From Pseudomonas sp. 30_B (lineage in GTDB: Bacteria > Pseudomonadota > Gammaproteobacteria > Pseudomonadales > Pseudomonadaceae): a stretch of DNA of 64,000 nucleotides. How positions within the stretch are numbered: the first letter of the stretch is position 1; each line of letters starts with the position of its first letter. The stretch covers positions 62,001-126,000 of the forward strand of contig NZ_JAFGYY010000005.1 in NCBI RefSeq assembly GCF_017491605.1. Reading direction: 5' to 3'. Positions 1-8,027 of the stretch are shown in pieces. The notes below the pieces were generated by a model. The model did no database searches and was not told where the DNA came from. It worked only from the letters and a program-made list of their open reading frames with translations. The position numbers and the translations under genes were made by a program.

Positions 1-446
1 TTCGCCACCCCTTCGTCCACCACGACCACGGTCGGACCGACACCGATTTCCCAGCCCTTGGTGTTGCCGACGTACTGGACGGCCTTGTCGCTCATCAGGA
101 ACACCGCATAGGCATACGACTGGGCGCCGGCCTGCAGCCCCCAGGAACCGGTCACCGAGTTGTAATAGCCATCGACCTTCGAGCCCTTGATCAATTCGCC
201 TTCACCGTAGCCGCCGCCAAACACCAGGCCCGCCTTGATGACCTTGGGGAATACCAACACGGCCTTGGCCTTGTGGGACATGCTCTCGGCGAGCGGATGG
301 CCCTTGTAGAGAATCTGCAGGGCCTGGCGGGAGTCCTTGTCCAGGTCCTCCGCGGTCGCTGCGCGCGCGCTGTTCAGCAACCCAACCGATGTGAGCGAAA
401 GCGCGGCAAGCATGAGCAATGGAACGAACATTCGTGATCTGGTCAT
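1..446 (-). CDS. SYLF/Ysc84 lipid-binding domain protein, partial
   Basis: The gene starts inside the window and runs off its left edge, leaving about 148 codons. The N-terminus (MTRSRMFVPLLMLAALSLT) is a signal peptide ending near NSARA. After it come the motifs of the SYLF family: KAKAVLVFPKVIKAGLVFGG, a GSWGLQAGAQSYAYAVFLMS stretch and VGPTVVVVDEG. SYLF proteins bind phosphoinositides in eukaryotes; the bacterial ones are exported proteins of unknown role that often sit with BON-domain and stress genes, as here. The ATG was chosen because it opens the signal peptide. Family assignment is firm; the physiological role is not known. Confidence 0.88.
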   Translation of the reverse strand, partial: MTRSRMFVPLLMLAALSLTSVGLLNSARAATAEDLDKDSRQALQILYKGHPLAESMSHKAKAVLVFPKVIKAGLVFGGGYGEGELIKGSKVDGYYNSVTGSWGLQAGAQSYAYAVFLMSDKAVQYVGNTKGWEIGVGPTVVVVDEGVA

Positions 447-641
447 CGTCGTGCTCCACAGGTACGTAGAAAGTCGCTCGAGGCTGACCCGCGCTTGCGG
501 GTCAGCACTTTCGCGCCCGTGCGATCACGCCTCTGTCGCTCGCGGCGAACGCATCGCCTTTAAGCGCTGTTCCATCGGCGGGATCCAGTCCTGCCGACAG
601 GCGCAAACGCCCGATCATCATGGGCAGAAGACGGCACGCCT

Positions 642-661
642 TCCGTTCGCTAGCGCACCCA
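642..661 (+). promoter_or_regulatory. Island palindrome site 1 (Crp-type)
   Basis: The sequence is TCCGTTCG-CTAG-CGCACCCA. It lies 99 bases before the gene at 761 and between it and the divergent SYLF gene. It is one of eleven similar sites in the first 30 kb. Function is inferred from repetition and placement. Confidence 0.55.
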
Positions 662-760
662 GGCAGGCCCTGTGCCTTGGTGCTGCGGCGCACAGACCCG
701 GCCTGGCACCGGCAGCAGAATGAATCGACGCCACCACGCCACCGTGCAGAAGGCCGAAAG

Positions 761-976
761 ATGGACAGTCTCTCGCTCCCCCTCGATATCCAGCGCCCGT
801 GCGACAACACCCCGAGCGCCGCCCGACGCCTGTATTTGCAGAAGCTGAGCGGCGTGCGTTACCTAGCGATCCCTGAGGTCGACGACACCTACGAACTCAC
901 GCCCACCTATGGCAGTTCGAAGCACGTCAGCGCCGAGGACCTGACCGATACCGATGTCTGGGAACAGCTGCATTGA
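761..976 (+). CDS. Small hypothetical protein, 71 residues
   Basis: I do not recognise this protein. It begins MDSLSLPLDIQRPCDNTPSA and ends in an acidic stretch (SAEDLTDTDVWEQLH). It has no signal peptide, membrane segment or known motif. An AGAAGG stretch precedes the ATG by about ten bases, and a copy of the island palindrome lies about 100 bases upstream, which together make a real gene likely. The gene stands alone between the SYLF gene and a decayed region. Confidence 0.5.
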   Translation: MDSLSLPLDIQRPCDNTPSAARRLYLQKLSGVRYLAIPEVDDTYELTPTYGSSKHVSAEDLTDTDVWEQLH

Positions 977-1019
977 ACGGAAACCGCGGCAGTCGCCTGC
1001 GCTCCGATGAACAGATGCC

Positions 1020-1058
1020 TCGTAGGATGGGCTGAGCGCAGCGAAGCCCATGCCGCAG
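1020..1058. repeat. REP-like hairpin
   Basis: ATGGGCT (1027-1033) pairs with AGCCCAT (1045-1051), preceded by CGTAGG. This is the usual look of dispersed pseudomonad intergenic repeats. Confidence 0.55.
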
Positions 1059-1199
1059 GACGCACCCTGCGAGCCTCGTCGAGCCGAGCCATCCGCTCGA
1101 ATTGATGGGCCGGGATTGCCTGCGACTCAGCGCGCCCAGGGTTGATCAGTGAGCCCTTTTCAGCCACGCGGAAAGGGTCGAAGTCATAGTGAAGTCATA

Positions 1200-1340
1200 G
1201 TAAAGAGGCGCTTTCAATTGAACAGCGTGGGCATGCTGCGTCGACTGACGACGCTGGGATTGGGCATCGCCTTACTTCCTGAAGGGGTCGACGCGGAAGG
1301 CGTCAACAGCGGCAAACTCTGCCGAGTCCTGCCTGCCGCT
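1200..1340 (+). pseudogene. Remnant of a LysR-type regulator (effector-domain C-terminus)
   Basis: Reading forward, the stretch NSVGMLRRLTTLGLGIALLP, then a VNSGKLCRVLP-like end, matches the typical LysR effector domain pattern (several hydrophobic residues, GLGIALLP, then a G(R/K)L-RVLP segment). There is no upstream DNA-binding domain and the frame is lost after about 45 codons, so this is a gene fragment. It suggests that this edge of the island has suffered deletion. The stretch from about 1341 to 1526 shows nothing I can support. Confidence 0.5.
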
Positions 1341-1526
1341 CACCGACCCCGCTGGCGCCTTCGTGCTTCAAGGCTCCTCGGAGCAAACCGGGCCCAAGGA
1401 GTCCCAGAAGACGAGTGTCTGAACTGGGTGAAGTGCCCCCTTTTCCGATTGAAGATCGCGGACGAGTCGAATGGGGCGACATCCAGTTGAGAGGACGAAG
1501 GCCTGTACGGGAACTCCGTCGCCACG

Positions 1527-1727
1527 CTATTTCTCGGCCCATCTGCGCGCATTCTCCTGCGCGCGTGCGGCGGCCGCTGCTTTATCGGCACTTGCTGCCG
1601 GCTTTTTCGGTTGCGGCCGGGAAGGCTTGGCATCAACTGTTCCGCAGCACTGCCGCCAAGCGCGGCGGCAGAGGCTCAGGGCGTGTTTCCACTGGCGTTT
1701 GAAGCGCGCCTGCAGGGAGCGTTTCAT
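1527..1727 (-). CDS. Small basic hypothetical protein, 66 residues
   Basis: The product is strongly basic and rich in Ala, Arg and Lys (MKRSLQARFKRQWKHALSLC at the start, AASADKAAAAARAQENARR later). There is no recognised domain; the composition recalls small nucleic-acid-binding or histone-like proteins, but that is only a compositional remark. Its ATG overlaps the stop codon of the upstream gene as ATGA, indicating translational coupling in a two-gene unit. Confidence 0.45.
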   Translation of the reverse strand: MKRSLQARFKRQWKHALSLCRRAWRQCCGTVDAKPSRPQPKKPAASADKAAAAARAQENARRWAEK

Positions 1728-2005
1728 GACCTGTGCTGCTCCTCGCTCATCAGGTCGTCATCGCCACGGGCCGCGTGCTGCACTGTTTCAGCGTTCTTCG
1801 CTTCGCCCGTTGGATGCGCCATTCTGCCGGCATCGCTGACGGCGTCGGACAGCTTCTGCCGCCCCGCCTCGGCTCGCGATTTCGGGGTGGAATATTCTTC
1901 AGCTCTCGACAGCCTCGGCGCCTCGTGGCGCGGACCTTGCGGATGCACCTGCGCCTTCGGGCGGCTGGACTCGTTGTTCGGACCTTGCTTGCCTGACTTG
2001 TCCAT
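1724..2005 (-). CDS. Hydrophilic hypothetical protein, 93 residues
   Basis: I do not recognise it. The product is hydrophilic and probably disordered (MDKSGKQGPNNESSRPKAQV at the start), with no membrane segment. This ATG was preferred over one 69 bases upstream because GAGGTC precedes it at a good distance. It is coupled to the following small basic gene by an ATGA overlap. A palindrome copy (2085-2104) sits 80 bases before the start, inside the 3' end of the neighbouring BON gene. Confidence 0.45.
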   Translation of the reverse strand: MDKSGKQGPNNESSRPKAQVHPQGPRHEAPRLSRAEEYSTPKSRAEAGRQKLSDAVSDAGRMAHPTGEAKNAETVQHAARGDDDLMSEEQHRS

Positions 2006-2019
2006 AAAGACCTCGTGGA

Positions 2020-2742
2020 TCACCCCGCTCTCGCGCCATTGCGAGGTATCGGGAGAGAGACAATGGCAACCCATGGCCAGCGTGTCGGTGCGCTACCCCG
2101 CTTACCGCCGCAGAGCGCCGAAGCGAGCGCCTGCGAGACCACCGAGCGAACGCCCGGCACGTCCAGGGCGAGCGCCACGGCCCGCGTACGTTCGTCATCA
2201 CTACTCACCTGCCCACGCAGGCTGACGACGCCATTGCAGGTGCTGACGGCGATGGCCAGGGACGCGTTGTCGCCTGTATGCAGCAGCGCCAGGATCACCT
2301 TCGTCGTGATCCAGCCGTCGTCGCCCGCTAGCCCGGCCGGGGCGCCGCACCAGGGGGCATCCACGTCAGCCACAACCGGGCTCGGCGCTGCCGGTGCGTG
2401 GCTGAGTGACCGGGCCGGTGGCGGTGCGGGCAGCCGGATGCGGTTGTCCACCGAATCGATGCCCTCCACCGCCCGTGCAACCTGTGCGGCCAGCCGCCGC
2501 TTGTAGTCCTCGTCAACAGTTCCGCTCAGGGTGGCTCGCCCCGCCTGCACGGAGGCGACCAGGCTGCTGGTGCGCAACTCGGGGCGCTGTGCATAAAGGG
2601 TGACGATGCGGATTTCCAGGCGGACGTCGGTGGCGTCCTGCGCGCCCGGGCCTGCAGCCATGAGCAAGCCGCCCGTGCCGAGCAAAAGTCCTGCGCAGGC
2701 CATGCGCAATGCCTTGGCCGGTTTGAACAGTGCGCACCCCAT
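2020..2742 (-). CDS. BON-domain periplasmic protein (two BON domains)
   Basis: An N-terminal signal segment (FKPAKALRMACAGLLLGTGG) precedes two BON domains, at about residues 45-105 and 135-205. Each shows the alpha-beta pattern with V-L-G-V and VDNRIRL/VRSVVSQ ends. BON domains (OsmY, BamE-like partners) bind phospholipid or envelope components and are often osmotically induced. The start was chosen for the AGGAG nine bases upstream. The last 30 residues after the second BON domain (GGKRGSAPTRWPWVAIVSLP and on) look unrelated to the family, so the reading frame may have extended into what was intergenic DNA. Confidence 0.85.
   Translation of the reverse strand: MGCALFKPAKALRMACAGLLLGTGGLLMAAGPGAQDATDVRLEIRIVTLYAQRPELRTSSLVASVQAGRATLSGTVDEDYKRRLAAQVARAVEGIDSVDNRIRLPAPPPARSLSHAPAAPSPVVADVDAPWCGAPAGLAGDDGWITTKVILALLHTGDNASLAIAVSTCNGVVSLRGQVSSDDERTRAVALALDVPGVRSVVSQALASALCGGKRGSAPTRWPWVAIVSLPIPRNGARAG
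2085..2104 (+). promoter_or_regulatory. Island palindrome site 2, degenerate
   Basis: The sequence is TCGGTGCG-CTAC-CCCGCTTA. It has a good left half and a weak right half. It lies within the 3' end of the BON gene, 80 bases upstream of the small gene starting at 2005. Confidence 0.35.
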
Positions 2743-2790
2743 GGCCTTCGCTCCTGGATTGGAGCTTCCAGCATGCCGCCGCCCCGCCGG

Positions 2791-2818
2791 GCCATCGGTG
2801 CGCCAACGCACCGATGGC
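2791..2818. promoter_or_regulatory. Island palindrome site 3, perfect 12-bp inverted repeat
   Basis: GCCATCGGTGCG and CGCACCGATGGC flank a CCAA centre with no mismatch. The core (2795-2814) is the best copy of the shared motif and lies between two divergent genes, 53 bases from the BON start and 69 from the start at 2883. Confidence 0.7.
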
Positions 2819-2882
2819 GGGCACCACCCGCGCGCAGACTGCAGTTGTGGCTGCACAAGCGGCCCTTACAAGGAGAACCATC

Positions 2883-3386
2883 ATGGTCGGCTATCGCCAC
2901 CAGGTATCGGGAGTCTTCGCCCGGCAAGTCCAGGCCGAGAGCGCCCGCCAGCGGCTGATCGGCCAGGGCATCGCCGCCGAACGACTGCGTATCCTCGCTG
3001 CCGAGGCCCTGCCGCCCATGACGCGCTCCCGCAGGGTCAGGCGCTCGTTGTGGCAGATGCTCACGAGCGGCGCGATCGGCATGCTCTTCGGCCTGGCCGT
3101 GAGCACCCTGACCGCGCTCGCCCTGACGCAGCCTGACGGCAGCCTGTTCAGCGGTACGCCACTGGTAATGCTGGGCTGGGGCAGCGCGCTCGGCGCCCTG
3201 CTCGGCGGCATGGTCGGCGCATCGGCCGATGCCGGACAGATCGACAAGGCCTTCAGCTACGCCATCGCCCACGGCGAGGTGGTCCTGCTGGTCGAAACCC
3301 ATTCGGCACGCGAGACCCTGCTTGCCCGCGACACCATCGAAGCCTCCCTGGGCGTCGGCACGCACATGGACATCAGCCTGATCTGA
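2883..3386 (+). CDS. YflT/general-stress-type membrane protein, 167 residues
   Basis: The N-terminal 45 residues (VSGVFARQVQAESARQRLIG) resemble the alpha-beta fold of the heat-induced stress protein YflT family. The centre has two hydrophobic glycine-rich helices (AIGMLFGLAVSTLTALAL and a GWGSALGALLGGMVGA glycine zipper). The C-terminus repeats an alpha-beta segment (VVLLVETHSARETLLARDTI). The ATG follows AAGGAGAACCATC. It is divergent from the BON gene with a palindrome between them. The stress role is inferred from family resemblance and context. Confidence 0.7.
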   Translation: MVGYRHQVSGVFARQVQAESARQRLIGQGIAAERLRILAAEALPPMTRSRRVRRSLWQMLTSGAIGMLFGLAVSTLTALALTQPDGSLFSGTPLVMLGWGSALGALLGGMVGASADAGQIDKAFSYAIAHGEVVLLVETHSARETLLARDTIEASLGVGTHMDISLI

Positions 3387-3395
3387 CCGGCGGGC

Positions 3396-3415
3396 TGGGT
3401 ACGCTAGCGAACAGA
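3396..3415 (-). promoter_or_regulatory. Island palindrome site 4
   Basis: On the minus strand it reads TCTGTTCG-CTAG-CGTACCCA. It lies just after the stop at 3386 and 117 bases before the zwf start, so it marks the head of the sugar-phosphate operon. Confidence 0.55.
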
Positions 3416-3532
3416 CAGCCCCCTTCGGCGCCAGCAGGGTAAAGACGCGGCAGATCGCCCGGCAACCCATCTCCAGGACACAGACACCGGGATGACAGTT
3501 GCACTTTCCAGCCTCAAAGCAGGAGAACCCCG

Positions 3533-4539
3533 ATGCCGACCGACCATTCGGATGCTTTCGTCTTCTTCGGCGTGCGTGGCGATCTGGCGAACAAGAAAGT
3601 CTTCCCCGCCTTGCAGGCGCTCGTGCGCAGCGGCGAGCTGGACATGCCGGTGATCTGCGTCGCCCGCGCCGGCTGGACCTCGGAACAGCTGCAGGACTGG
3701 GTGCGCGCCCGCCTTGAAGAGCACGGTGGGGTCGATCCCGACGCCTTCGTCCACCTGTGCAGCCGCCTGCACTACGTCGATGGCGGCTACGACGATCCCC
3801 AGACCTATGTCCGCCTCAAGCAGGCCTTGGGCGGCGTGGCGCGGCCGCTGTACTACCTGGCCATCCCGCCCAGCCTGTTCGACAGCGTGGCCCGGGCGCT
3901 GGCCGCGGCCGGCTGCGCCGACAACGCCCGCGTGGTGCTGGAGAAACCCTTCGGCCACGACCTGAGCTCCGCCCAGGCGCTGAACCGTTCGCTGCGCGAG
4001 GTCTTCCCCGAGTCGGCGATCTTTCGCATCGACCATTACCTGGGCAAGGAAGCGGTGCTGAACCTGCTGTACTTCCGCTTCGCCAACGCCTTCCTCGAAC
4101 CGATGTGGAACCGCAGCTACATCGACAACGTGCAGATCACCCTGGCCGAGGACTTCGGCGTGCAAGGCCGCGGGCGCGGCCGAATTACTTCCGCTTCCGC
4201 CTCGGCCCGCAAGTCACCCTGGCCACCGGCGCCTATGTCAAACGCCCCGGCGAGGCGATGCGCGGGGAGACCGTCGAGCTGGTGGCGCACCACTCACCGG
4301 ACCACGACGAGTCGCCCTATCAACGTCTGCTCGGCGATGCCCTGCGCGGCGACGCGAGCCTGTTCAGCGGCGACGAATGCGTCGAGGCGGCCTGGCGCGT
4401 GGTCGAGCCACTGCTGCGCCAGCCCGGCACGCTGCACAGCTACAACCCGGGGAGCTGGGGGCCGGCGGCCGCGGCGAACGTGCTGGACGGCGGCGACCAA
4501 TGGTACAACCCACAGGTAGAGGCCCTTTCGCCATGCTGA
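3533..4539 (+). pseudogene. zwf: Glucose-6-phosphate dehydrogenase, internally deleted and frameshifted
   Basis: The first 210 codons are normal G6[20 protein letters not shown] nucleotide-binding motif, [15 protein letters not shown], and the catalytic RIDHYLGKE. After EDFGVQGRG the sequence jumps, at about 4165-4182, to [20 protein letters not shown], which belongs near residue 370 of a roughly 490-residue enzyme. It then continues to the normal end in another frame. About 160 codons are missing and the parts are out of frame. The junction is GC-repetitive (GGCCGCGGGCGCGGCC), consistent with a slip deletion. The deleted segment carries much of the substrate and dimer surface, so no active enzyme is expected. 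The TGA overlaps the next gene. Confidence 0.88.
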
Positions 4540-5243
4540 AAACTCAGCCGCTGGTCATCCTCGTCGATGTCGACAACACCCTGCTGGACAACGACCGCTT
4601 CGTCGACGATCTCTCGGCGCACCTGGTCAGGGCCTTCGGCCGTGCGCAGAGCGAGCGTTACTGGCAGGCCTTCGACGCGCTGCGTAGCCAGTTCGGCTAC
4701 GCCGACTACCTGGGCGCCCTGCAACGCCTTCGCGAGGGCTGCGACAACCAGGCCGAGCTGCTGCGCATGTCCGCCTTCCTGCTCGACTATCCGTTCCGCT
4801 CGCGGCTGTATCCCGGCGCCCTGGATACGCTCGAGCACCTGTGCGGCCTGGGCCGAACGGTGCTGCTCAGCGATGGCGACATGGTCTTCCAGCCGCGCAA
4901 GGTTCAGCGCTCGGGGCTGTGGGAGGCGGTCGACGGCCAGGCGCTGATCTTCGTCCACAAGGAACGCATGCTCGCCGCGGTGCAGCGCCACTTCCCGGCC
5001 GTGCACTACGTGATGATCGATGACAAGCCGCTGCTCCTGGCGTCGATGAAACGCGCCATGGGGCCGCGCCTGACCAGCCTGTTCGTCCGCCAGGGACATT
5101 ACGCCGCCGAGGCGAATACGCGGCGCATCACGCCGGCGCCGGACATTGGCGTCGAGTGCATCGGCGACGTCCGCGCACTGCGCCAGTCTGACCTGGTCAA
5201 TGCCGGCGCGAACGCCCTTCCGACCTGCGAGGCCATCCCATGA
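4533..5243 (+). CDS. HAD-superfamily hydrolase, 236 residues
   Basis: Motif I is DVDNTLLDND (residues 10-19), motif II is LLSDGD (about 112) and the acidic motif is MIDDKP (about 168), so the HAD phosphatase core is complete. The ATG overlaps the end of zwf and the TGA overlaps the ATG of tal, placing it in the middle of a coupled operon. A sugar-phosphate substrate is likely from context, but the cap gives no specific clue. The gene is intact even though zwf before it is broken. Confidence 0.85.
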   Translation: MLKTQPLVILVDVDNTLLDNDRFVDDLSAHLVRAFGRAQSERYWQAFDALRSQFGYADYLGALQRLREGCDNQAELLRMSAFLLDYPFRSRLYPGALDTLEHLCGLGRTVLLSDGDMVFQPRKVQRSGLWEAVDGQALIFVHKERMLAAVQRHFPAVHYVMIDDKPLLLASMKRAMGPRLTSLFVRQGHYAAEANTRRITPAPDIGVECIGDVRALRQSDLVNAGANALPTCEAIP

Positions 5244-6337
5244 GACCGACCCAGCAACTGCACGACCTCGGCCAGAGCCTGTGGCTGGACAACATCAGCC
5301 GCCCGCTGCTCGACAACGGCACCCTGCGCCGCTACATCGACGAACTCTCGGTCAGCGGACTGACCTCCAACCCGAGCATCTTCGACGCCGCCATCGGCGG
5401 CAGCAGCGCCTACGACCAGAGCATTCGCGAGAAGGCCCAGGACGGACTTGCCGGCGAGGCGCTGTTCCTCGAACTGGCCCTGGAGGACCTGCGCCGTGCG
5501 GCGGATCTGTTCCGTCCGCAGTTCGAGGCGAGCCATCGCCTCGATGGCTGGGTCTCGCTGGAAGTCTCGCCGAACCTGTCCGGCAACACCGCCACCACCC
5601 TCAAGGCCGCGCGGCATGTCCAGCGCCAGGCCAATCGTCCCAATCTGCTGGTGAAGATTCCCGGCACCCACCAGGACCTGGAGGCGATCGAAGACGCGAT
5701 CTACGCCGGCGTGCCGGTCAACGTCACCCTGCTGTTCTGCCGCGAACACTACCTGGCCGCCGCCGAAGCCTACCTGCGCGGCATCGAGCGGCGCATCGCC
5801 AACGGCCTCGACCCTCGGGTCGGCTCGGTGGCCTCGCTGTTCGTCAGCCGCTGGGACGTGGCGGTGAACGACCGGGTGCCGGCCGATCTGCGCAACCGCC
5901 TTGGCCTGGCCATCGCCGGGCGCACCTACCAGGCCTACCGCGAACTGCTCGACTCGCCGCGCTGGCGTCGTCTGGCCGCCGCCGGCGCGCAACCGCAACG
6001 GCTGCTCTGGGCGAGCACCGGGAGCAAGGACCCTGAAGCTTCCGCTACCCTCTATGTCGAAGCCCTCGCCGCGGCGGACACCATCGACACCCTCCCGGAG
6101 AAAACCCTGCAGGCCTTTTCCGAGCGCGGCTCGCTGGAGCAGAGCATGGCCGTGGACGGCGTCGATGCCGAGGCCATGCTGGCGCGCTTCGCCCAGGCCG
6201 GCGTGGACCATGCCGCCCTGGCGGACCAGCTGCAGGAAGAAGGCACCCTGGCCTTCATCGCCGCCTGGCGTAGCCTGTTGCATCGCATCGAAGAGAAGAG
6301 CGCCGCCGTCGCCCCGCGCCGGCGCCTGGCGCGCTGA
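5240..6337 (+). CDS. tal: Transaldolase, 365 residues
   Basis: Transaldolase moves a dihydroxyacetone unit between sedoheptulose-7-phosphate and glyceraldehyde-3-phosphate in the non-oxidative pentose-phosphate pathway. [20 protein letters not shown] near residue 35 and [20 protein letters not shown] near residue 135, with the Schiff-base lysine in VKIPGT, identify it. VNVTLLF and [11 protein letters not shown] follow in the usual order. The length fits the longer transaldolase type that is often linked with glucose-phosphate genes. Its start overlaps the HAD stop by four bases. Confidence 0.95.
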   Translation: MRPTQQLHDLGQSLWLDNISRPLLDNGTLRRYIDELSVSGLTSNPSIFDAAIGGSSAYDQSIREKAQDGLAGEALFLELALEDLRRAADLFRPQFEASHRLDGWVSLEVSPNLSGNTATTLKAARHVQRQANRPNLLVKIPGTHQDLEAIEDAIYAGVPVNVTLLFCREHYLAAAEAYLRGIERRIANGLDPRVGSVASLFVSRWDVAVNDRVPADLRNRLGLAIAGRTYQAYRELLDSPRWRRLAAAGAQPQRLLWASTGSKDPEASATLYVEALAAADTIDTLPEKTLQAFSERGSLEQSMAVDGVDAEAMLARFAQAGVDHAALADQLQEEGTLAFIAAWRSLLHRIEEKSAAVAPRRRLAR

Positions 6338-6360
6338 ACGGCCCCCACGGAGAAGTATCC

Positions 6361-8013
6361 ATGAGCAGCGGCATCAGTCCCCTCGCTGGCCATCCGGCAC
6401 CCGCGGCACAGCTCATCGACCCAGACAAGCTGCGCGCGGCCTACGCCGACCTGCGCCCCGACCCCACGGAGCCGGCGCAGCGGGTCGCCTTCGGCACCTC
6501 CGGGCACCGCGGCGTTCCCTTGGATCGCAGCTTCAACGAGTGGCACGTCCTGGCGATCAGCCAGGCGATCTGCGATTACCGCCGGCAGCAGGGCATCGAC
6601 GGCCCGCTGTACCTGGGCGTGGACACCCACGCGCTGTCGCAGCCGGCGTTCGAGAGTGCCCTGGAGGTGCTCGCGGCGAACGGCGTAGACAGCATGATCG
6701 CCCGGGGCGGCGAGTACACCCCGACCCCCGCGGTATCCCACGCCATCCTCGCCCACAACCGTAAGCGCAGCAGCGGGCTGGCCGACGGCATCGTCATCAC
6801 GCCGTCGCACAATCCGCCGGACAACGGCGGTTTCAAGTACAACCCGCCCTCCGGCGGCCCGGCCGGTGGCGACGTCACCGCGGCGATCGAGGCCCGCGCC
6901 AACGCACTGCTCGCCGACGGCCTGCGGGGCGTGCGGCGCACGCCTTACGCGCTCGCCCGTCTGGTCGCCAATACCCATGGCCACGACTACCTCCGCGCCT
7001 ACGTCAACGACCTGGCCCAGGTCGTTGACTTCGCCGCGATCCGCGGGGCCGGCCTGCACCTGGGCGTCGACCCGCTCGGCGGCGCCGGCGTGCATTACTG
7101 GGGCGCCATCGCCGAACGCTACCGGATCGACCTCGAAGTGGTCAGCGAGGCCGTGGACCCGACCTTCGGCTTCATGACCCTGGACTGGGACGGCCGCATC
7201 CGCATGGACCCCTCCTCGCCCTACGCCATGCAGCGCCTGCTCGGCCTGCGCGAGCGCTACGACCTGGCCTTCGCCTGCGATACCGACCACGACCGCCACG
7301 GCATCGTCACTCGCAGCGCCGGGCTGCTGCCGGCGAACCACTACCTGGTGGCGATGATCGACTACCTGTTCCGCCATCGCCCGCACTGGAGCCCGGCCGC
7401 CGCCGTCGGCAAGACCCTGGTCAGCAGCGCGCTGATCGACCGCCTGGCCATCCGCCTCGGGCGCCGCCTGCACGAGGTGCCGGTGGGCTTCAAATGGTTC
7501 GTCGACGGCCTGCTCGACGGCAGCCTCGGCTTTACCGGCGAGGAAAGCGCCGGCGCCTCCTTCCTGCGCCAGGACGGCACGGTCTGGAGCACCGACAAGG
7601 ACGGCCTGGCCGCCGCCCTGCTGGCCGCGGAAATCACCGCGCGCACCGGCAGCGACCCCGGCCAGCGCTACCGCGAGATCGCCGAGGAGCTGGGCGATCC
7701 GCTGGCCGACCGCGTCGAGGCGCCGGCCAATGCCGAACAGAAAGCGCGGCTGGCGAAGCTCTCGCCGGCCCAGCTGACCGCCAGCGAACTGGCCGGCGAG
7801 AAAATCACCCAGGTGCTCGACCGCGCGCCAGGCAACCAGGCGCCGATCGGCGGCATCAAGGTCTGCGCCGCCAGTGGCTGGTTCGCCGCGCGGCCGTCGG
7901 GCACCGAGGCGATCTACAAGATCTACGCCGAGAGCTTCAAGGATGCCGCCCACCTGCAAGCCATCCTGCAGCAGGCGCAGAGCATGGTCGACAGAGCGCT
8001 CGCAGGCGACTGA
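6361..8013 (+). CDS. pgm: Phosphoglucomutase (alpha-D-glucose type), 550 residues
   Basis: It interconverts glucose-1-phosphate and glucose-6-phosphate. Visible motifs are FGTSGHRG (about 44), the phosphoserine loop [11 protein letters not shown] (about 147), the metal loop DTDHDRHG (about 306), [11 protein letters not shown] (about 390) and the phosphate loop [12 protein letters not shown] (about 511). Length and motif order are those of intact family members. In this cluster it can link UDP-glucose supply for the glucan synthase with the pentose-phosphate genes. A GGAG-like site lies before the ATG, 23 bases after tal. Confidence 0.96.
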   Translation: MSSGISPLAGHPAPAAQLIDPDKLRAAYADLRPDPTEPAQRVAFGTSGHRGVPLDRSFNEWHVLAISQAICDYRRQQGIDGPLYLGVDTHALSQPAFESALEVLAANGVDSMIARGGEYTPTPAVSHAILAHNRKRSSGLADGIVITPSHNPPDNGGFKYNPPSGGPAGGDVTAAIEARANALLADGLRGVRRTPYALARLVANTHGHDYLRAYVNDLAQVVDFAAIRGAGLHLGVDPLGGAGVHYWGAIAERYRIDLEVVSEAVDPTFGFMTLDWDGRIRMDPSSPYAMQRLLGLRERYDLAFACDTDHDRHGIVTRSAGLLPANHYLVAMIDYLFRHRPHWSPAAAVGKTLVSSALIDRLAIRLGRRLHEVPVGFKWFVDGLLDGSLGFTGEESAGASFLRQDGTVWSTDKDGLAAALLAAEITARTGSDPGQRYREIAEELGDPLADRVEAPANAEQKARLAKLSPAQLTASELAGEKITQVLDRAPGNQAPIGGIKVCAASGWFAARPSGTEAIYKIYAESFKDAAHLQAILQQAQSMVDRALAGD

Positions 8014-8027
8014 ACCCGGAGGTCATG

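Noticed and set aside
502..810. Minus-strand frame of 102 codons upstream of the small gene at 761
   Set aside because: It overlaps the better supported plus-strand gene and a regulatory palindrome, and its sequence looks like random high-GC translation.
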